Positions 7,674 to 15,281 of a stretch of DNA of 38,236 nucleotides are shown here, in pieces (within the stretch, counting starts at the first letter, position 1; each line of letters opens with the position of its first letter). Origin of the DNA: Paenibacillus agaridevorans. Lineage in GTDB: Bacteria; Bacillota; Bacilli; Paenibacillales; Paenibacillaceae. The notes under the pieces were generated by a model. The model was not told where the DNA came from. It made no database searches and worked only from the letters and a program-made list of their open reading frames with translations. The DNA is taken from positions 191,560 through 229,795 of the forward strand of contig NZ_BDQX01000281.1 of assembly GCF_003112455.1 (NCBI RefSeq), read 5' to 3'. A program made the position numbers and the translations under genes.

Positions 7674-8552
7674 TTAACGATACGCCCGCTTGCCTAAAAG
7701 CTCGGGCAACGTCACGATTTCATACCCTTTGCCCTGCAGGGATTCGATCAGAACAGGCAGTGCATGGATTGTTCCATCCAAGCTTTGTCCTTCTCCCCCG
7801 CCTGCATGTTGTAAAATAATCGAACCGGGCTGCAACGTTTTGCGGATATTTGCAAGCACCCTTGCGCTGGAAGGATTCCGTCTCCAATCCTCGGAATCGA
7901 CATCCCAGTTCACGATCGTATAACCGGAGCCTTTACTCCAACGAATCTGCTGCGGGAGCAGCTCGCCGTAAGGCGGGCGGATCAAGAGCGGCGTTACGCC
8001 GGCGATCCGTTTAATGACGCCATCCGTCTGCCAGATTTGATGCTGGACTTTGCTCAGCGGCAGCTTGGAGAAGACGGGATGATTGTAGGAGTGATTGCCG
8101 ATGATATGGCCTTCGCTAATAATTCTACGGACCAAATCCGGATGTTTGGATGCCCTCTCTCCTACAACAAAGAAGGTGGCGCAAATCCGATAGCGGGACA
8201 ACACATCCAAAATCTGAGGCGTGACCCGTGGATCTGGCGCATCGTCGAACGTCAGCGCTACACGTTTGAGATTGCGTGGACCGTTTAACAAAAAGGCATT
8301 CGGGTACTGCTTATGCAAGGAGACCCATGACATATCCACTTTCTGGGCTGCAGGCCGTCTACGTTGCCTTTGTTTTTGCTTCTGTCCCCGCTTCTGCTGC
8401 GGTCTGCTCTTTTGCTTCGCTTTTACTGCAGCGTTTTGTTTGCTTTGTTGTTGTGGCGCAGCTTCGGCAGCTGACCTGGAAGGTACGGCTGAAAATAGGA
8501 GCGCGATGACTGTTGCGGCTGCGACTGCGAGTTTCCCATATTTGATAATCAA
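7674..8552 (-). CDS. Secreted polysaccharide deacetylase (NodB domain, CE4)
   Basis: A 292-residue exported metal-dependent deacetylase, probably acting on peptidoglycan or another wall glycan. It has a signal peptide (1-32) and a strongly basic Lys/Gln/Arg linker (about 33-71). The NodB domain carries all main motifs: TFDDAPDP (D103, D104), HSYNH (H154, H158), RPPYG (192-196), WDVDSEDW (D217) and LQHAGG (H249). TFDDA replaces the more common TFDDG. The only plausible start is TTG 8552, directly after an in-frame stop and without a good ribosome binding site, so the start is uncertain. It lies downstream of the chemoreceptor gene on the same strand. Confidence 0.88.
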   Translation of the reverse strand: MIIKYGKLAVAAATVIALLFSAVPSRSAAEAAPQQQSKQNAAVKAKQKSRPQQKRGQKQKQRQRRRPAAQKVDMSWVSLHKQYPNAFLLNGPRNLKRVALTFDDAPDPRVTPQILDVLSRYRICATFFVVGERASKHPDLVRRIISEGHIIGNHSYNHPVFSKLPLSKVQHQIWQTDGVIKRIAGVTPLLIRPPYGELLPQQIRWSKGSGYTIVNWDVDSEDWRRNPSSARVLANIRKTLQPGSIILQHAGGGEGQSLDGTIHALPVLIESLQGKGYEIVTLPELLGKRAYR

Positions 8553-8658
8553 TCAGGTTCATCCGTTCTTCTGTAATGTTTGCAGCTTGTTGGCATGGTG
8601 TATGGGGTAGGTTCCCCGCAGGTCGGTTCCTTCATACGTCACGCAAGCGATTATGTGG

Positions 8659-8687
8659 CAAAAGAAAAAGCACCCGGTCTGGGTGCT
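8659..8687 (-). terminator. Rho-independent terminator of the chemoreceptor gene
   Basis: On the minus strand AGCACCC pairs with GGGTGCT around AGACC (8669-8687), followed by TTTTTCTTTT. It lies 22 bp after the chemoreceptor stop codon. Confidence 0.9.
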
Positions 8688-8708
8688 GAGTAGGATAAGC
8701 AAGCTGTA

Positions 8709-9974
8709 TTATTTCATCTTGAATACTTGAATCGTGCGCTGCAGCTGTGTCGCCATGGACAACATGCGTTCGGTCTCTTGTACGACGGCTTGAACGGATG
8801 CGATCTGCTCGTTCATGGAGGCGGATACTTGTTCTGTGCCGGCAGCGGACTGCTGAGTAATCGCCGAGATGTTCTGGATCGCTCCGGAGATTTGGCGAGC
8901 GCTCTCCAGCATGGCATCGCTCTCTTGCGAGAACGCGTAAATTTGATTCGTAATAAATTGAATGCTTTGCTCGATCTCCTGGAATATCTGTTCGGACTGG
9001 CGAATGTGCTCGCTCTGCAGCTTAACGACATCTTCGTTAACCTTCATATTGTTGATCGCGAGTCGAATGCCTTCATCAATGCTCTTTACGAGCGTGAATA
9101 CCTGCTTTGTCGAAGACGTTGATTCCTCGGCCAACTTGCGAACCTCTTGAGCTACAACAGCAAAGCCGCGGCCATGCTCGCCTGCTCGTGCCGCTTCGAT
9201 GGAAGCGTTTAGGGACAGCAGATTGGTTTGTTCGGCGATATCGGAGATCGTAGTCGTAATGGCGGATATGCCTTGCGCCTTGCGAGCAAGTTCTTCAATC
9301 GTAGCGGATACTTGCGCAGTGGCGTCAATGTTGCGCTGCATGCCTTCCGCTTGAATCTCCAATGCTTCCCTGCCTCGTCCCACGATGGCGATCGTTTGAT
9401 CGGAGCGCGCATTCATTTCTTTGGTGGAATGGGCGTAGGCGCCAACCTTTTCCTCGATCTCGTTAATGGAATTGCTCATATCCGAGACGTCCTCGGAAAT
9501 TTCGTTCGCTCCTGTAGCGAGCTCCCCTGCAGATGCGGCAACTTGTTCCATGGCGGTCTGAATGCTGTTGTTTTTATCGAATATGCCACGACTTGTTTCG
9601 GCTACGTGACGAATGATGTTGGAAGTCTCTGTAAGAATATCGCGAAGCTTGTCAACCATGCTGTTAAAGGAGTGACCCAGTTCTCCAGCTCCGGAGTTGG
9701 CTGACATATCGATCTTTTGGGTGAAATCTCCCTTTGCAATCCGATAGGCCGCGCCGGAGATCTCGTCGTAAGATCCCGTAATGGCCTTGTCCACGAATAC
9801 AATGGTTGGATATGCGGCAATTGCAAGCACGATTGAAATCAGGATCATAGCAAGCAGCGGGCCGCTTGCGAGCGCTGTCGTAAGAATCGCAATAATGGCA
9901 AATAGCGCTAAATTGAAATACGTCGTTATTACTAGTTTATTGCGCACCGAAAGCGAGTAGTACCATTGGATCAT
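8709..9974 (-). CDS. Methyl-accepting chemotaxis protein without an extracellular sensor domain
   Basis: A 421-residue chemoreceptor-like signalling protein that would control CheA/CheW. Two transmembrane helices (about 14-36 and 38-60) are joined by only a very short loop, so there is no periplasmic ligand domain. A HAMP region follows (about 58-112), then a long coiled coil. The conserved signalling tip is at about 240-285 ([40 protein letters not shown]). It may sense the membrane state or an intracellular cue. ATG 9974 follows AGGAG. The gene is single, with its own promoter and terminator. Confidence 0.93.
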   Translation of the reverse strand: MIQWYYSLSVRNKLVITTYFNLALFAIIAILTTALASGPLLAMILISIVLAIAAYPTIVFVDKAITGSYDEISGAAYRIAKGDFTQKIDMSANSGAGELGHSFNSMVDKLRDILTETSNIIRHVAETSRGIFDKNNSIQTAMEQVAASAGELATGANEISEDVSDMSNSINEIEEKVGAYAHSTKEMNARSDQTIAIVGRGREALEIQAEGMQRNIDATAQVSATIEELARKAQGISAITTTISDIAEQTNLLSLNASIEAARAGEHGRGFAVVAQEVRKLAEESTSSTKQVFTLVKSIDEGIRLAINNMKVNEDVVKLQSEHIRQSEQIFQEIEQSIQFITNQIYAFSQESDAMLESARQISGAIQNISAITQQSAAGTEQVSASMNEQIASVQAVVQETERMLSMATQLQRTIQVFKMK

Positions 9975-10006
9975 TATGTAAGCGCTCCTTTTATTAGAAT
10001 AACCAC

Positions 10007-10035
10007 ATTATAACATTGGACCCGAATTTGGTCTA
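10007..10035 (-). promoter_or_regulatory. Sigma-A promoter of the chemoreceptor gene
   Basis: On the minus strand TAGACC (10030-10035), 17 bp, then a perfect TATAAT (10007-10012). The -10 lies 33 bp before the ATG, leaving room for the AGGAG ribosome binding site. Confidence 0.6.
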
Positions 10036-10110
10036 TAATTGTCGACCTAATAAATGAAATGCAATTATGATACTTTATACTCAGCTATGTAGGACATTCA
10101 GCGCAATTGA

Positions 10111-10123
10111 AATTTCGGAAATT
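10111..10123. promoter_or_regulatory. Perfect 13-bp palindrome in a divergent intergenic region
   Basis: AATTTC-G-GAAATT lies between the divergent chemoreceptor gene and the gene at 10253. Its position fits an operator, but no regulator can be assigned. Confidence 0.3.
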
Positions 10124-10252
10124 ACCAAGTATTTTTTCGGTGATGAAAATAATGGACAATGTTACCATTAATGACAATTCGATGTTTGATTTCGTCAGAT
10201 GGTGTCGAAGCAGCAGGTGAGAATGTCGAAACACTAAAGGAGGTTATCGAGT

Positions 10253-10636
10253 ATGGAAATGGTATCTTTGGCAAGACAAGTAGACTTCGTATTCAGGCAG
10301 TTGGAGGGTGAGCTGACGAATGCGGCAGCCGGTACCGTGCAGATCTGCATTCGCAATAATGCAGTGGGAAAGTTCGGGATGAAACATCATCCTATCGAAA
10401 GCAGGGACGGCAAGCTTGAAGGCAAGGACAGGGGGTTAACACAGGAGCAGGTACAAGCATTCCGTCAGCTGGCAATCGAAGCATTGAAATATAGGAGGGA
10501 TTGGACGCATGGCGAAATTTTATATGATTTTGCAGTGAAACCCAGCAGCAATACGTGGTCGGCAAGCGTCTTGTACGAATCTAATTACAATATGGCTGCA
10601 TGGAACAGCCGCTACACCCCTCAAAGATTGGCTTGA
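10253..10636 (+). CDS. Protein of unknown function (127 aa)
   Basis: A 127-residue soluble protein with no signal peptide or membrane segment. I do not recognise its family. A helical N-terminus (MEMVSLARQVDFVFRQLEGEL) precedes a beta-rich stretch (GTVQICIRNN). A second helix follows (LTQEQVQAFRQLAIEALKYR), then an aromatic C-terminus (WSASVLYESNYNMAAWNSRY). The start is well supported: AGGAGG at 10238-10243, 9 bases before ATG 10253. It stands alone, divergent from the chemoreceptor gene. Two GTCGAA repeats (10203-10231) lie in its leader. Confidence 0.65.
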   Translation: MEMVSLARQVDFVFRQLEGELTNAAAGTVQICIRNNAVGKFGMKHHPIESRDGKLEGKDRGLTQEQVQAFRQLAIEALKYRRDWTHGEILYDFAVKPSSNTWSASVLYESNYNMAAWNSRYTPQRLA

Positions 10637-10664
10637 CGATATCATTTGGAGGAAATCCGAGTAG

Positions 10665-10746
10665 GACGGCTGGCCTAACATCATTGAACCCTGCGTGCGG
10701 AAGTAATCGCAAGGTTGCGATGCGGAACCAGCCGTCGCTGAAGCGA
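10665..10746. other. Nested hairpins between convergent genes
   Basis: GACGGCTGG (10665-10673) pairs with CCAGCCGTC (10728-10736) and encloses a perfect hairpin, ATCGCAA-gg-TTGCGAT (10706-10721). A third small hairpin, TCGCT-ga-AGCGA (10735-10746), overlaps the outer arm. No T-run follows on either strand, so this is not a standard terminator. It could end transcription by structure or be a small RNA domain. Confidence 0.35.
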
Positions 10747-10753
10747 TGTTCCC

Positions 10754-11653
10754 TTAGAATCCGAATTCCAGATCGGGATACACATATGGAGAAGCAGGAG
10801 CCGGAATCCGTTCGATTTTGGTCAATTCAACCGTAAGTATCTCGTTCCCCATATAATTCGAGATAGATAGCTTTCCCGTGCCCTTGACCCAGTCGTCTTC
10901 GGCGTACTCGTTAGCCTTAGGCCATGTCGTCAACAGACCGTAAGGAAGCGCGTCGGCTGAGCAGCAATTCATGGCGAACCGGCTGATCGCCATTCGATCT
11001 TCTCCCATTTCTTCCTCGCGATAGATGAAGCCGCTTATTTCGATTTCTTTGCCCATAAACGCGTCGCGATACAAATCAAGCGCGGTCAACGTTTCGATGA
11101 ATCGGCCCTCCGGGACCACGATGAGGGGCTGTTCGTACAGCTGCTTGGCGAGCCTGGCGTGATCGACCGTATATTCGTCATAGGGGAACAGCTCGTCCAG
11201 GGTATTGTCGTTATTATTGCCCGAGCTGCCTTTTGTTGACAACGAAACGGGATCCGAGCTTGTCTCTGTCGCAGACCGCGATATCATTTCGTTGCCCGTG
11301 AAGCTCATTCCCTTCTTCGCGGCCAGTGCGCTGCCCAAAGTACCGGTAGGGGTCAGGAAGCCAAGAGTCAAAGGAAGGATAAAGAGACTGTAAACGAAGA
11401 TGTTTTTTGTCCTCGACGAAGAATGTTGATGATCGCAATCGCAATCCGCGGCATGCGATTTTCTGCGCGCTTTAAGCGCTGCGTACAGCTGATAGATGGC
11501 GGCCGCATATAATCCTATTGCGGACAACTTCACGAGCAGCTCCATTTTCGGAGCGATAAACAGTGTCATGTCGCCCGTGCGGAACAAATAGACGATTAAC
11601 ATGGCGAATCCGGCAAGAAGCAGGAAGCGGATAAGATGCTGGGTCGTCGTCAT
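10754..11653 (-). CDS. ycgQ: YcgQ-like membrane protein (TIGR03943 family)
   Basis: A 299-residue membrane protein, partner of the preceding permease. About three transmembrane helices lie in the first 100 residues. Between them is a short Cys/His cluster at 67-77 (HAADCDCDHQH) that could bind a metal. A Ser/Asn-rich linker leads to a soluble C-terminal domain with a Cys pair (MNCCSAD). ATG 11653 is chosen because it overlaps the permease stop as ATGA; the open frame upstream is only a shadow of the permease. The shared Zur-box leader suggests a role in zinc or related metal handling. The biochemical role of this family is not established. Confidence 0.82.
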   Translation of the reverse strand: MTTTQHLIRFLLLAGFAMLIVYLFRTGDMTLFIAPKMELLVKLSAIGLYAAAIYQLYAALKARRKSHAADCDCDHQHSSSRTKNIFVYSLFILPLTLGFLTPTGTLGSALAAKKGMSFTGNEMISRSATETSSDPVSLSTKGSSGNNNDNTLDELFPYDEYTVDHARLAKQLYEQPLIVVPEGRFIETLTALDLYRDAFMGKEIEISGFIYREEEMGEDRMAISRFAMNCCSADALPYGLLTTWPKANEYAEDDWVKGTGKLSISNYMGNEILTVELTKIERIPAPASPYVYPDLEFGF

Positions 11654-12732
11654 AGAATCACCTCGGCTATGAGAGTTGCGGCTACGGTCAGTACAGCGGT
11701 AAGAGCTATAAGCAAGGCGACGATCCGGAGCTTGAAAGTGGACATCAGCATTAGCGTATTTTTGAAATCGACCATGGGACCGAATACCAGGAAGGCAAGA
11801 AGCGGTCCCGGCTGGAAGATGCCGTTGAACGAAGCAGCGATAAAGGCGTCGGATGTAGAGCAAATGGAAAGAATAAATGCAAAAGCCATCATGAACGGAT
11901 AAGCAAACATGGGCTCGCCCGCGAAGCCGACCAATACGTCTCTGCCTACGACCGTCTGAATCACGGCTGTTAGCAACGCGCCGATAAGCAGGTACTGTCC
12001 CATCTCAAAAAATTCTTCGGAAGCATGCGACATCGTCGAGGAAATTTTGCTTCTGATCCGCCCCTTCTTAAAGTCAATGGTGTTATGTAGATGGGGATTC
12101 GACTGAAGGTGATCATGCACACGAACGTTATTTTCATGATGAAAGTGAGCGACGCCTTTAGCGGCATGTCTGCCATCTGTACGCAATGGGCTTTGTTTCA
12201 TAAACCTGGACAGCAGTAGACCAATCAAAACAGCGATGACAAACGCCGCGATCATGCGGGCGTATGCGATCTCCGGGCTTGTACGAAACGCCATGAAGGT
12301 AGACGAGAACACAATGGGGTTTACGATGGGTCCCGCAAGCAGATATACGATTCCTATATAAGCCGGCATCCCCTTGCGAATCAATCGTCTGACGACAGGG
12401 ATCATCCCGCATTCGCATAAGGGAAAGAAAATACCCAACAGTCCTCCGACCAGGACGCCGGCAACGGGGTTGCGAGGCATCATACGGCGAATCATCTCAT
12501 CCGTAACGAATACTTGTAGCAGCGCGGAGAACAAGATACCGAGCAAGATGAACGGGAATGCTTCCAAAATAATGCTGATAAATAAAATTTTGAAGGATTG
12601 AAAATTGGCAGGATTTAATATGACGTTCCATGCAACGGCCGGCAGCTCGCGATTCGTCGCAATTAGGAAAATCATGATCAAACAGCCGATTGCCAGAGCA
12701 GGCGTGCCTATCCGGAATAATGTGGTTCGCAT
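11650..12732 (-). CDS. ycgR: YcgR-like permease (DUF318/ArsP_1 family), His-rich loop
   Basis: A 360-residue polytopic permease with about eight helices in two similar halves, characteristic of the DUF318/ArsP_1 family of predicted metal or metalloid permeases. The middle loop (about 190-220) is packed with His, for example HAAKGVAHFHH and VHDHLQSNPHLHN, consistent with metal sensing or binding. ATG 12732 has AGGAAGGA upstream. It overlaps ycgQ by 4 bp. A near-consensus promoter and a strong Zur box precede it, so repression in zinc-replete cells is likely. Direction and substrate of transport are not shown by the sequence. Confidence 0.85.
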   Translation of the reverse strand: MRTTLFRIGTPALAIGCLIMIFLIATNRELPAVAWNVILNPANFQSFKILFISIILEAFPFILLGILFSALLQVFVTDEMIRRMMPRNPVAGVLVGGLLGIFFPLCECGMIPVVRRLIRKGMPAYIGIVYLLAGPIVNPIVFSSTFMAFRTSPEIAYARMIAAFVIAVLIGLLLSRFMKQSPLRTDGRHAAKGVAHFHHENNVRVHDHLQSNPHLHNTIDFKKGRIRSKISSTMSHASEEFFEMGQYLLIGALLTAVIQTVVGRDVLVGFAGEPMFAYPFMMAFAFILSICSTSDAFIAASFNGIFQPGPLLAFLVFGPMVDFKNTLMLMSTFKLRIVALLIALTAVLTVAATLIAEVIL

Positions 12733-12760
12733 ATGTACATCCTTCCTCTTCGTGACTAAT

Positions 12761-12775
12761 TAGTAATTATTACGA
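12761..12775. promoter_or_regulatory. Zur box in the ycgRQ leader
   Basis: TAGTAAT-T-ATTACGA is an inverted repeat that matches the Bacillus zinc-uptake repressor box TCGTAATNATTACGA at 13 of 14 arm positions. It lies just downstream of the predicted transcription start (about 12786) and 29 bp upstream of the ATG. This position blocks transcription in known Fur-family repression. The match to Zur is much better than to Fur or PerR boxes. Confidence 0.75.
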
Positions 12776-12792
12776 TATGGGATGATGCTCAT

Positions 12793-12821
12793 ACTATAAC
12801 CTATGCGAAAAAGTCTGTCGA
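12793..12821 (-). promoter_or_regulatory. Sigma-A promoter of ycgRQ
   Basis: On the minus strand TCGACA (12816-12821), 17 bp, TATAGT (12793-12798), each one base from consensus. It lies immediately upstream of the Zur box. Confidence 0.75.
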
Positions 12822-12840
12822 TAGGACAAACATTTGGAAG

Positions 12841-12881
12841 TAAAAATGGAGAAGGCTTATTCCCCGTTACGGGCCTTCTCC
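12841..12881 (-). terminator. Terminator overlapping the end of the DUF5325-like gene
   Basis: On the minus strand GGAGAAGGC pairs with GCCTTCTCC (12848-12881), followed by ATTTTTACTT. The first arm is inside the last codons of the gene and the stop codon lies in the loop. Confidence 0.8.
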
Positions 12882-13048
12882 GCCTTGCGTCGAAGCTTTG
12901 CTTTTACGATAAAGCCTGCCCCTATGCTAAAGAGCGACAGCATGCCGAACAACAGGACGAACCAACCGTTATAACTGATGGATATCGCCGTCGCGCTCAT
13001 GAACAAAATGGACAATACGGCAAAAAACATGGACAATGTTTTGGACAT
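12857..13048 (-). CDS. Small two-helix membrane protein (DUF5325/YlaF-like)
   Basis: A 63-residue protein with two transmembrane helices (about 5-24 and 27-47) and a basic tail (KAKLRRKAEKARNGE). Size, topology and the GAGFIVKAKLR ending resemble the DUF5325 (YlaF) family, whose role is unknown. ATG 13048 follows AAGGAGA. A longer frame to 13201 would cross the sigma-G promoter and has no ribosome binding site. It is divergent from the spore protein gene. Confidence 0.65.
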   Translation of the reverse strand: MSKTLSMFFAVLSILFMSATAISISYNGWFVLLFGMLSLFSIGAGFIVKAKLRRKAEKARNGE

Positions 13049-13103
13049 AATAGAAACTCTCCTTGACGCTTTGAAACAGCGTAAAATATTTTTTAAGCTT
13101 GCA

Positions 13104-13132
13104 GCATAGTTTGCGGAGATGTGCACATAATA
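13104..13132 (+). promoter_or_regulatory. Sigma-G (forespore) promoter
   Basis: GCATA (13104-13108), a 17-bp spacer, then CATAATA (13126-13132). This matches the sigma-G consensus GCATR-N17/18-CATNNTA exactly. It lies 55 bp upstream of the spore protein ATG, the expected control for this gene class. Confidence 0.85.
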
Positions 13133-13187
13133 AGTTTGCAAGCTTGCATCACACAAACAAGTGCAGAGGACGAAAGGAGAATACCTG

Positions 13188-13397
13188 ATGTCACGTAGCA
13201 ACCAACTTATTGTCCCACAAGCATCGCAAGCACTGGAGCAATTAAAACTTGAGGCAGCACAGGAATTGGGCGTTCAAATACCGGCAGATGGCTATTATGG
13301 TAATGTAACCAGCCGCGATGCAGGTTCGCTTGGCGGTTATATCACAAAGAAGCTTGTCCAAATCGCCGAGCAACAATTGTCTGGTGGAAACCGTTAA
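13188..13397 (+). CDS. Alpha/beta-type small acid-soluble spore protein (SASP)
   Basis: A 69-residue DNA-binding protein that coats and protects DNA in dormant spores. It carries the two conserved blocks: [14 protein letters not shown] (residues 16-29, germination-protease region) and [16 protein letters not shown] near the C-terminus. The usual cleavage dipeptide Glu-Ile appears as Glu-Ala (E22-A23). ATG 13188 follows AAAGGAG. A consensus sigma-G promoter and a strong terminator make this a complete single-gene unit. Confidence 0.95.
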   Translation: MSRSNQLIVPQASQALEQLKLEAAQELGVQIPADGYYGNVTSRDAGSLGGYITKKLVQIAEQQLSGGNR

Positions 13398-13427
13398 GCG
13401 ATTATTATACACAAGCGATCGTCAGAG

Positions 13428-13453
13428 ACCCAAGGGAAACCTTGGGTTTTTTT
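13428..13453 (+). terminator. Rho-independent terminator of the SASP gene
   Basis: ACCCAAGG-gaaa-CCTTGGGT (13428-13447) is followed by six T. Confidence 0.93.
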
Positions 13454-13646
13454 ATTTATGGGAAGTTATGCGATTTCCAAACTTGTGGAAAGTAAGCAAG
13501 TTCCATGTGCAGATAAAAACGGTTGAAAAATCGAACGGATCTCAGCGGCACTTTTTGCTCTTTGATACATATCTGGCTCGAGTAGCCCCAATGAAACATA
13601 AAAATCCATTCGTCCACGTTACTCGCCTGTTCTTGCCCCCGGCTTA

Positions 13647-13850
13647 GCACAATAAAGCGGATTTTTCTACTATAATGGTCCGTTCGTCCCCAGCATGGCA
13701 CAATGAAGCGCATTTCTCCGCTATAATAGACCGTTCGCCCCCGGTTTAGCAAAATAAAGCGGATTCTTCTACTATAATGGACCGTTTGCCCCCGACTGAG
13801 CACAATAAAGCTGATTTTTCCGCTATAATAATCCGTTTCCGATGACGCTA
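13647..13850. repeat. Tandem array of four 51-bp units
   Basis: Units begin at 13647, 13698, 13749 and 13800, an exact 51-bp period without indels. Each starts GCACAATRAAGCG or a close variant and has C-TATAAT about 25 bp in, then a CCGTT block and a C-rich end. A degenerate half unit may precede it (about 13590-13646). Because 51 is a multiple of three, the minus strand reads as 17-residue repeats in a 134-codon frame. That frame has no ribosome binding site and is probably not a gene. Confidence 0.85.
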
Positions 13851-14009
13851 TTTGGTGCAATTCCGCCCATTCTATGCGGTTTTGACGGAAGTAAGGTCGT
13901 CTGTATCCGTTACAATTTGAACAGGCCCCATTTTTGCGAAATAGCGACTGTGGTGTGGATTACGATCAGCCTTTACTTAACTAAGCTGCCGTCCACAATG
14001 AATCGACAG
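13842..14009. repeat. Dispersed repeat, copy A (matches 30750-30923 inverted)
   Basis: About 168 bp directly after the tandem array is nearly identical, in opposite orientation, to 30750-30923. The shared core runs from ATGACGCTATTTGGTGCA to CACAATGAATCGACAG. Copy B has a short extra segment near GTGTCCGTTACGAGC. Both sit in long gene-free regions. The frame through it (start 13842) has no ribosome binding site. Confidence 0.8.
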
Positions 14010-14053
14010 TCTCTGTTTGTCCGTTAGATTTTCTAAAACCTAAAAAAACGAAA

Positions 14054-14073
14054 AATAGCGTCATTTATGTCCG
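14054..14073 (+). repeat. AATAGCG...GTCCG intergenic motif
   Basis: AATAGCGTCATTTATGTCCG. Close versions occur at 30913-30932 and 30963-30982 on the same strand, and inverted at 13832-13853. A partial version (AATAGCGCCATTTATG) starts at 30731. The rest of 13454-14199 apart from the listed repeats and terminator shows no gene. Confidence 0.65.
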
Positions 14074-14100
14074 ATAGGCGGAAGTGACTTGGAAAGCCCC

Positions 14101-14136
14101 CAAATAAAAGCCCCTTACCATTGTGGGGGAAGGGGC
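14101..14136 (-). terminator. Rho-independent terminator
   Basis: On the minus strand GCCCCTT pairs with AAGGGGC (14110-14136), followed by TTTTATTTG. It serves the YfhP-like gene ending at 14200. Confidence 0.8.
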
Positions 14137-14199
14137 ATGCTTAAGTCAATCACCCGCCTTCGCTCTTGCCGAAGACGTAAGACGTAAGTCGTTAATACA

Positions 14200-15186
14200 T
14201 TAATACGTATCCATGCGCAGCCGCTTCATCAATCGCTCGTCGCTCAGCCAGCCCACATAAGAGCCTACTGTCTCGTATTGCTTGTTCATAAGAAGTACGG
14301 CGACGAAAGGATATTGCTTGCGGTGACGGTACCTGACATCGCACCATCGGACTTCATATCCCCAGGAGTGCTCCTTGACATCGGCGCATGCAAAACTTGT
14401 AAAGTAAAGGAAAGAACGGATGGCCGCATCGTTCTTGGACTTCTCGACTGCAGGATGGCTGGAGCACCGTACCTTGTCGACCCAACTAAGCTTGCTCCCC
14501 CTTAAATTGCCGACGTAGAACGTGCCGTCCTCGCTATGCTTGACGATATTCCAGATTGACATCGAGATGGTCGGAATAGCGAAATACGAATCGTTGGGCC
14601 GATGGCTCGCATCAAGCGTTCGAAGTCTGCGGACCGTTGCTTTAGCAGCTAACGTCCGCCAGACGTAATAACCGGCAAGGAACAGGTACATGACCGGAAA
14701 CAGAATAGCGGGATTTACGAGACCCGTTGCCCACAGTAAAATGGCTATCAGGTGGGCCGAAAAAATGAGCGGGTCAAAAATATGGATAATGTTCCAGGAA
14801 ATCCATTTCTCATTGAATGGACGCATGGCTTGGGTGCCGTATGCATTAAACAAATCGGTGAATACATGAAGAACGACCGACAGCAGTACCCATCCTCCGA
14901 CGTGCAGCCAAGGCAGGCTCCCTCTGTAGAGCAGCTGAAGAATCAGGGTGATCGCTGCCGACCATATCAGAATGGCCGGAATGGAGTGCGAAAGTCCCCG
15001 ATGGTTGCGAATGTAGCATGCGTTCCCCTTGAGTCTGAGCAGATTGTCGAGATCGGGAGCTTGGGAGCCCGCGACCGTGCCGAGCAGCACGGCAGTGTGA
15101 ACGACTGGACTTGCGGCGACAACGGGATCAACCGCGGCGAGACCGGCCAAGCCGATACCCATTACCAAATGTGTTCCTGTATCCAT
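14200..15186 (-). CDS. yfhP: YfhP-like membrane-bound metal-dependent hydrolase (DUF457/YdjM family)
   Basis: A 328-residue membrane protein. The N-terminal half has several helices and the conserved metal-type motifs of the family: MDTGTHL at the start, GSQAPDLDN, RNHRGLSHS and HVFTDLFNAYG. The C-terminal half is soluble. The family is annotated as a membrane-bound metal-dependent hydrolase, but the substrate is unknown. ATG 15186 is chosen because relatives begin MDTGTH. GGAGG is present but 14 bases away; ATG 15210 would place that GGAGG inside the gene and has no site of its own. Confidence 0.82.
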   Translation of the reverse strand: MDTGTHLVMGIGLAGLAAVDPVVAASPVVHTAVLLGTVAGSQAPDLDNLLRLKGNACYIRNHRGLSHSIPAILIWSAAITLILQLLYRGSLPWLHVGGWVLLSVVLHVFTDLFNAYGTQAMRPFNEKWISWNIIHIFDPLIFSAHLIAILLWATGLVNPAILFPVMYLFLAGYYVWRTLAAKATVRRLRTLDASHRPNDSYFAIPTISMSIWNIVKHSEDGTFYVGNLRGSKLSWVDKVRCSSHPAVEKSKNDAAIRSFLYFTSFACADVKEHSWGYEVRWCDVRYRHRKQYPFVAVLLMNKQYETVGSYVGWLSDERLMKRLRMDTY

Positions 15187-15281
15187 TGGCGGTATGCCAA
15201 CCTCCTTCATGATGTGCGATTAAGCATAGTATCGCCCGAAGTGGGACAACTTTATCACAATCGAAAGGAGACTTGCGCCAG

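Noticed and set aside
9975..10252. c-di-GMP (GEMM) riboswitch upstream of the chemoreceptor
   Set aside because: The conserved core motifs are not present on either strand.
13647..13850. CRISPR array
   Set aside because: Units are contiguous 51-bp tandem copies without repeat/spacer alternation, and no cas genes are present.
13456..13860. 134-codon minus-strand ORF with 17-residue repeats
   Set aside because: It is produced by the 51-bp tandem array having a period divisible by three; there is no ribosome binding site or recognisable domain.
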